25,388 nucleotides of DNA from positions 1 to 25,388 of IMG/VR virus record IMGVR_UViG_3300030430_003454. One strand, written 5' to 3'. The notes under the pieces were generated by a model that saw only the letters and a list, made by a program, of their open reading frames with translations, was not told the DNA's origin and did no database searches. Made by a program: the position numbers and the translations under genes. Positions 21,501 through 25,388 of this stretch are shown here, in pieces. This stretch comes from a virus. The first letter of the stretch is position 1, and each line of letters opens with the position of its first letter.

Positions 21501-21833
21501 ATGATTAAATCAAAACAAGCATTAATAGATGTTTCAGCAGATAATAATAATTCTCTTGGTGTTCAAACAGAAGGTATGTTACTTTGTGGTGTACAATTTC
21601 CTGCAGCTATGACAGGCACAGCAATCACATTTGATTTTTCAATGGACAATTCTACATTTGTAGATGTTAAAGAAACAGACGGTACAGACGTTAGTTACTC
21701 AGTTTCAGCAGGTGATGTTTTAAGAGTTGACCCAAGTGGTTGGGCATTTGCAAGTAACGGATTTTTAAGAGTTACATCAAATGATAATGAAACTGCAGAT
21801 AGAAAAATAATATTACATTTTAGACATAGTTAG
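21501..21833 (+). CDS. 110-aa beta-rich head or neck protein
   Basis: The sequence is almost entirely predicted strands (FPAAMTGTAITFDFSMDNST, VSAGDVLRVDPSGWAF, FLRVTSNDN), like small beta-sandwich decoration or fibre-base proteins. GAGGAAG precedes the ATG. It stands directly after the capsid gene, where decoration or head-completion proteins are common. The pattern 'deviation from mean, constraint at 3 sigma' is not visible; the role is inferred from fold style and place only. Confidence 0.55.
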   Translation: MIKSKQALIDVSADNNNSLGVQTEGMLLCGVQFPAAMTGTAITFDFSMDNSTFVDVKETDGTDVSYSVSAGDVLRVDPSGWAFASNGFLRVTSNDNETADRKIILHFRHS

Positions 21834-21842
21834 GAGTTACTT

Positions 21843-22028
21843 ATGGGTATGCTCTTAATGCTAAAAGAAGGAAGAAATCTTAATATAGAAAGTATTCCTG
21901 ACCAACAATTAGAACCTTCATTTCCTATTGTTAACCCAAATGATAATGCAAATGATGGTTGGTTTGGTTTAGGTGCTTTTGGTCAAGCAATATTTGCTGC
22001 TGAATTAGTTGAGGAAGGTGCTGCATAA
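21843..22028 (+). CDS. 61-aa hypothetical protein
   Basis: MGMLLMLKEGRNLNIESIPD begins seven bases after AGGAG, and the stop overlaps the following ATG as TAATG. There is a short hydrophobic start and a Gly/Ala-rich C-terminal part (WFGLGAFGQAIFAAELVEE). No family recognised; it may be a minor virion part co-expressed with the connector gene. Confidence 0.55.
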   Translation: MGMLLMLKEGRNLNIESIPDQQLEPSFPIVNPNDNANDGWFGLGAFGQAIFAAELVEEGAA

Positions 22029-23023
22029 TGAGTACAAATATACAAGGTTTAGTTGATAGAACTTATAGAGAATATCTTGAACCTATGGATGATTTGACAT
22101 CTTATACAACATTAAATGAAGGTGCAGAATTATCTGCCTCAGATACAGTTATTACATTTGATGGTAATTTACTTACACAAGAAGAAGAAGATGCCATGGA
22201 TGCAGGAACAATTATTGAATGCGAACAAGAATTAATGAGATGTGTTTCCCTTGATACTGTAAATAATCAAGTAACAGTTGTAAGGGGTGTTAGAGGAACT
22301 ACAGCTTCAACACATGCAGATGGAAGTATAATTAAAATAGCTCCACCATTTCCAAGAAAAGTAGTATTTGATGCTGTATGTGACCAAATTAAAAATTTAT
22401 ATCCTACACTTTTTGCAACTGAAACAAAAAATGTTACATCTAAAACAGGTTACATAATTTTAGATGGAGCAAATGATAATTATTTAATAGCTCCTGTTAA
22501 AGCGATATCTCAACAAACTGATTTTTCTGCAGGTAGCGATGAAACCGGAGTTGTATATTCAGGTGTTGGAGTTGAATTAGTAGATTTACCAAACCCATTT
22601 ACATATACAGATGCAAATGGAGCATCACAAACAGTTACATATACTAATAATGGACCTAACAAAGTGAATGCAGTGCAAGTATATAATGTGTCTGCAGGTC
22701 ATACAGTATTTATAACATTTAAAAAGAAATTTGTTGAACCAACTGCTGAATCAGATACCTTAGCTACTATAGGTTTAGAAAGTGAATATGAACCTATTAT
22801 TATGGCAGGTGTTGCTGCACAACTTTTATCTGGAAGAGATATACCTACAGCAACTGCTGACTATGTGAGTGACCAATTAGCAACACAAACTTTTCCTGTT
22901 AACTCAGCTTCTTCAATAAGAAATTCTTTACTCTCATATCAAAGAGTATTAATTGAACAAGCAAGAAAAGATTTAAGAGCAAGATTTCCTGAAACAGTAA
23001 CCATAAATAGTATTACTTATTAA
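22028..23023 (+). CDS. Connector/head-tail adaptor-type protein
   Basis: A 331-aa protein with a small beta domain at about 30-105 ending in VVRGVRGTTASTHADGS, a motif (RG-x-x-GT-x-x-x-H-x-x-G) I associate with phage neck or tail-attachment proteins. It is followed by PFPRKVVFDAVCDQIKNLYP, a second beta domain, and a helical C-terminus (LLSYQRVLIEQARKDLRARF). By order after capsid and head genes it likely joins head and tail. A similar RG/GT-H-G unit recurs in the partial gene at 24988. Confidence 0.55.
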   Translation: MSTNIQGLVDRTYREYLEPMDDLTSYTTLNEGAELSASDTVITFDGNLLTQEEEDAMDAGTIIECEQELMRCVSLDTVNNQVTVVRGVRGTTASTHADGSIIKIAPPFPRKVVFDAVCDQIKNLYPTLFATETKNVTSKTGYIILDGANDNYLIAPVKAISQQTDFSAGSDETGVVYSGVGVELVDLPNPFTYTDANGASQTVTYTNNGPNKVNAVQVYNVSAGHTVFITFKKKFVEPTAESDTLATIGLESEYEPIIMAGVAAQLLSGRDIPTATADYVSDQLATQTFPVNSASSIRNSLLSYQRVLIEQARKDLRARFPETVTINSITY

Positions 23024-23025
23024 TT

Positions 23026-24963
23026 ATGCCAAGATTAACTACTCAAGCAGAAGAGTCTAATCCTCAAAGAAAAGGTTATGATTTTCGAATAGATAACCAA
23101 TTATATCGGGCTGCAATAAATACTCAACAACAACTTACAATACAATCATCTGATGTAAATGAAAGAGGAATAAATGTAAAACAAAATCCTGAAGATTTTA
23201 CATCTAATTTAGGACGTATTTATTCAAGAAATAATTTTAGTGGTGGAAGTAATTTAGATAATGCCCACAGAGCAAGTGGAACTTCTGCAGATGTAAAAAG
23301 ATTTTGGGATAGTCAAGGTGTAGATGTTTTTAATACAGATTTAGGCAAAGGATACAATGTTCAACTTTTAAATACTACTGAAAAAGAACATACATTATCT
23401 TCTGCAGTAAATCACATGGCAGTAGTTGGAACAAATATATTTGTGTCTGATGATGAAACTTTATTTATATCTACAGATGGTGGTAATACATTTTCAACAC
23501 AAGCAGAAAATTTAACTGCAGGATACCAAATAAAAGCATTAGCAGCACATGGCGATTTATTATACATCACTGCTAATAATGGTTCTGCAGGAGAGATTGA
23601 AGCTCTTCCTTCTGCTAATGCTACACCAGGTTCATCAACTCAAAAAATGTCAGCAGCAGTTTATGATAAAATATTTTCTGTTAAAGGTAGATTTTTAGTA
23701 ACTATAGGTAATGCACTGCACGAATACAACGGGGAAACCACAGTAAGTTCAGCACTTGTTACTTTACCATCAGGACAAACATTTACAGATGCAGCAGATG
23801 TAGGTCCTGTTATTTTAGTTACAGCAACTGATGGAAGAATATATTCTATTAAAGATAATGCAGGAACATTTATTTTAAAAGGACAAACAGAAATCTCCGG
23901 AGAACAACCAACTTGTGTTGTTGAATCTCAGGGTATAATTTTTTATGGAACAAAAGATGTTCAGATAACTGGTAATAAAGTTATTGGAAGATTATACCGT
24001 GGTGATTTAAGAGTAGCTGATGATTTATATGTTTTAGCTAATAACCAATTAATAAAAGAATGGGATGTAGATGGCATTGATAATTCTCCAAATGCTTTGT
24101 TTACAACAAGAGATAGTGTATATACAGGAATCAAAGAATCAGGCAGTACAAGTTTTTTATGGAGATACTATTTGCCAACTGCAGGTATTGCACGATATTA
24201 CAAAGCTGCAGCAGGTGGAACTATAAATAATATAGAAATAGTAGATGAAAAGTTTTTATTTACAGTAACTTCAGACGGTGTATACCAACAAACATCAGAT
24301 TTTGAACCAGAAGGTTTCATTATTGCACCACCTGCTGATTTTTTTACAGCAGAAAATAAACAATTTGTTGAAGCAAGTGTAGAAGTAGAAGAACTTGGTA
24401 GTGGTGAAAGTGTAGAATTGCATTTGTCTAATAAGTACGAATCAATAAACGATAGCAACGATAGCACTTGGGATTTAGAGGTTAATGCATTGTCAGGTGT
24501 TGGTGAAGAGTCAGTACAGTTATCAAGAGTAGCAAGATATATTGCAGTAAAAATAGTATTAAAATCTTCTACCCAAAGAACAAGTCCTAAATTTAAAGCA
24601 TTTCAAGTACGTGCATTAGCAAGACCTGAATTAGTAGTTGTACAAATACCTGTAAATATATCAGACAGAGTTGAAAGACCATTTAGAAAACCTATTAAAG
24701 TAAAAAATTTAGGTGAAACAATATATCAATCTTTAAAACAAAAAGAGGGTAATGCAGTAACACTAGAATTGTATGACCCTGCTGAAATAATTAGAGGAGT
24801 AGTAGAAAAAATTACATACCCAATAATAAGCAATCCAAACATTGGCAGCGTGACGCAGTATGCTATACTAACTGTCAGAGGAACAAGACAGCAAACCTTT
24901 AGCCAAATCACTTCAGGTGATATTTTGGGTGTAAAAGGTTTTGCAGTAATGAGATTTGGATAA
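23026..24963 (+). CDS. Tail protein with beta-propeller-like repeats, 645 aa
   Basis: The N-terminus is polar (YDFRIDNQLYRAAINTQQ). About residues 130-420 then show repeated blades such as MAVVGTNIFVSDDETLFIST, LLYITANNGSAGEIEAL, HEYNGETT and LVTATDGRIYSIKDNAG, a beta-propeller pattern. The final third is beta-sandwich-like (VEVEELGSGESVELHLSNK). Such proteins are found in tail tubes and hubs of marine podo- and siphoviruses. There is no Shine-Dalgarno; the start is three bases after the previous stop, so translation is coupled. Confidence 0.6.
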   Translation: MPRLTTQAEESNPQRKGYDFRIDNQLYRAAINTQQQLTIQSSDVNERGINVKQNPEDFTSNLGRIYSRNNFSGGSNLDNAHRASGTSADVKRFWDSQGVDVFNTDLGKGYNVQLLNTTEKEHTLSSAVNHMAVVGTNIFVSDDETLFISTDGGNTFSTQAENLTAGYQIKALAAHGDLLYITANNGSAGEIEALPSANATPGSSTQKMSAAVYDKIFSVKGRFLVTIGNALHEYNGETTVSSALVTLPSGQTFTDAADVGPVILVTATDGRIYSIKDNAGTFILKGQTEISGEQPTCVVESQGIIFYGTKDVQITGNKVIGRLYRGDLRVADDLYVLANNQLIKEWDVDGIDNSPNALFTTRDSVYTGIKESGSTSFLWRYYLPTAGIARYYKAAAGGTINNIEIVDEKFLFTVTSDGVYQQTSDFEPEGFIIAPPADFFTAENKQFVEASVEVEELGSGESVELHLSNKYESINDSNDSTWDLEVNALSGVGEESVQLSRVARYIAVKIVLKSSTQRTSPKFKAFQVRALARPELVVVQIPVNISDRVERPFRKPIKVKNLGETIYQSLKQKEGNAVTLELYDPAEIIRGVVEKITYPIISNPNIGSVTQYAILTVRGTRQQTFSQITSGDILGVKGFAVMRFG

Positions 24964-24987
24964 AAAAATAGTATATAATGGAGAGAT

Positions 24988-25388
24988 ATGGTAGCTAGAG
25001 AAACCAATTTAGTAAACGCTTTTGAAACAACATTAGCTGCACAATTAGCTAGTGGTGGCACATCAATGAATTTAACAGATGACCCGGGTGTAGATAGTCC
25101 TGCATATTTTGTTATTGACCCTGATAATGACAGCAACAGAGAAGTTGTATTATGGTCATCAGGAACAAACCACGCTGCTGCTACAATTACAAGAGATATA
25201 GATAGTAAGCATGGAACAGACCCTACACACGCATCAGGAACTAAAGTAAGATTAGCTGTAGTTAAACAACACATAGAAGAAGCACATGATGCTATTCAAC
25301 AAGGTTTTATATTAGAAGATGGTGATGGTACAGAGGTAACAATAGCACCTGCTGTTGCATCAGGAGTTTATACACAAAGAGAAGTTAA
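24988..25388 (+). CDS. Tail fibre or tail-attachment protein, 3' end beyond window
   Basis: A frame of 133 codons starts MVARETNLVNAFETTLAAQL after GGAGAG (24980-24985) and runs open off the window. Residues 55-90 repeat the unit seen in the connector-type gene (ATITRDIDSKHGTDPTHASG), followed by VRLAVVKQHIEEAHDAI, which is typical of the head end of tail fibre or baseplate proteins. The rest is not visible, so the receptor-binding part cannot be judged. Confidence 0.6.
   Translation, partial: MVARETNLVNAFETTLAAQLASGGTSMNLTDDPGVDSPAYFVIDPDNDSNREVVLWSSGTNHAAATITRDIDSKHGTDPTHASGTKVRLAVVKQHIEEAHDAIQQGFILEDGDGTEVTIAPAVASGVYTQREV

Noticed and set aside
24974-24979. TATAAT before the last gene
   Set aside because: No -35 at acceptable spacing, and the start would fall at the ATG; the gap is explained by a GGAGAG ribosome site.

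Overview
This window is a piece of an AT-rich tailed-phage (Caudoviricetes) genome. The evidence is a terminase large subunit, a portal-like protein, a lysozyme-like virion protein, a scaffold and a major capsid protein in one tightly overlapping operon. It has no ribosomal, metabolic or host-type genes. Clear Shine-Dalgarno sites, ATGA/TAATG stop-start overlaps and the AT bias fit a phage of a low-GC, probably aquatic bacterium. Several tiny basic proteins resemble ones I know from marine cyanophages and pelagiphages; the host itself cannot be read from the sequence. No tape-measure gene is visible. Large ejection-type proteins are present, so a short-tailed virion is likely, but the tail genes continue past the right edge.

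Layout: (1) Positions 1-2675 are a leftward block of small, translationally coupled early-type genes, several with zinc-ribbon cysteines. Its first gene (start 2675) carries what looks like a complete programmed -1 ribosomal frameshift signal: slippery GGGAAAA in frame, a 7-nt spacer and a 10-bp stem. The shift would append a hidden C-terminal zinc ribbon that ends just before a strong leftward terminator. (2) Positions 2676-3645 are about 970 nt without a gene, unusually dense in long perfect inverted repeats. At least four of these can be folded into branched or extended RNA-like structures. (3) From 3646 everything runs rightward: a PD-(D/E)XK nuclease, a 50-aa zinc ribbon, a hairpin leader, then seven small genes, six of them encoding tiny Lys/Arg-rich proteins. 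(4) Positions 5809-19651 hold the terminase (with an N-terminal zinc cluster and HTH fused on), portal, and a set of large putative internal/ejection proteins including a 1631-aa protein and an SLT-type transglycosylase. These lie between portal and capsid genes. (5) At 19637-19827 a sigma70-like promoter and a three-hairpin leader precede the scaffold and the SU10/DUF5309-type major capsid gene, which ends at a rho-independent terminator. (6) Positions 21501-25388 hold head-completion and tail genes; the last is cut by the window edge.

How it works together: the leftward block probably acts early on the host or on replication, and the central non-coding hub separates the two transcription directions. 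The rightward late block packages DNA (terminase through portal), loads ejection proteins that open the cell wall, builds the capsid from its own promoter, and then adds connector and tail parts. The most novel items are the frameshift cassette, the cluster of structured RNA candidates at 2696-3546, and the capsid-operon leader.
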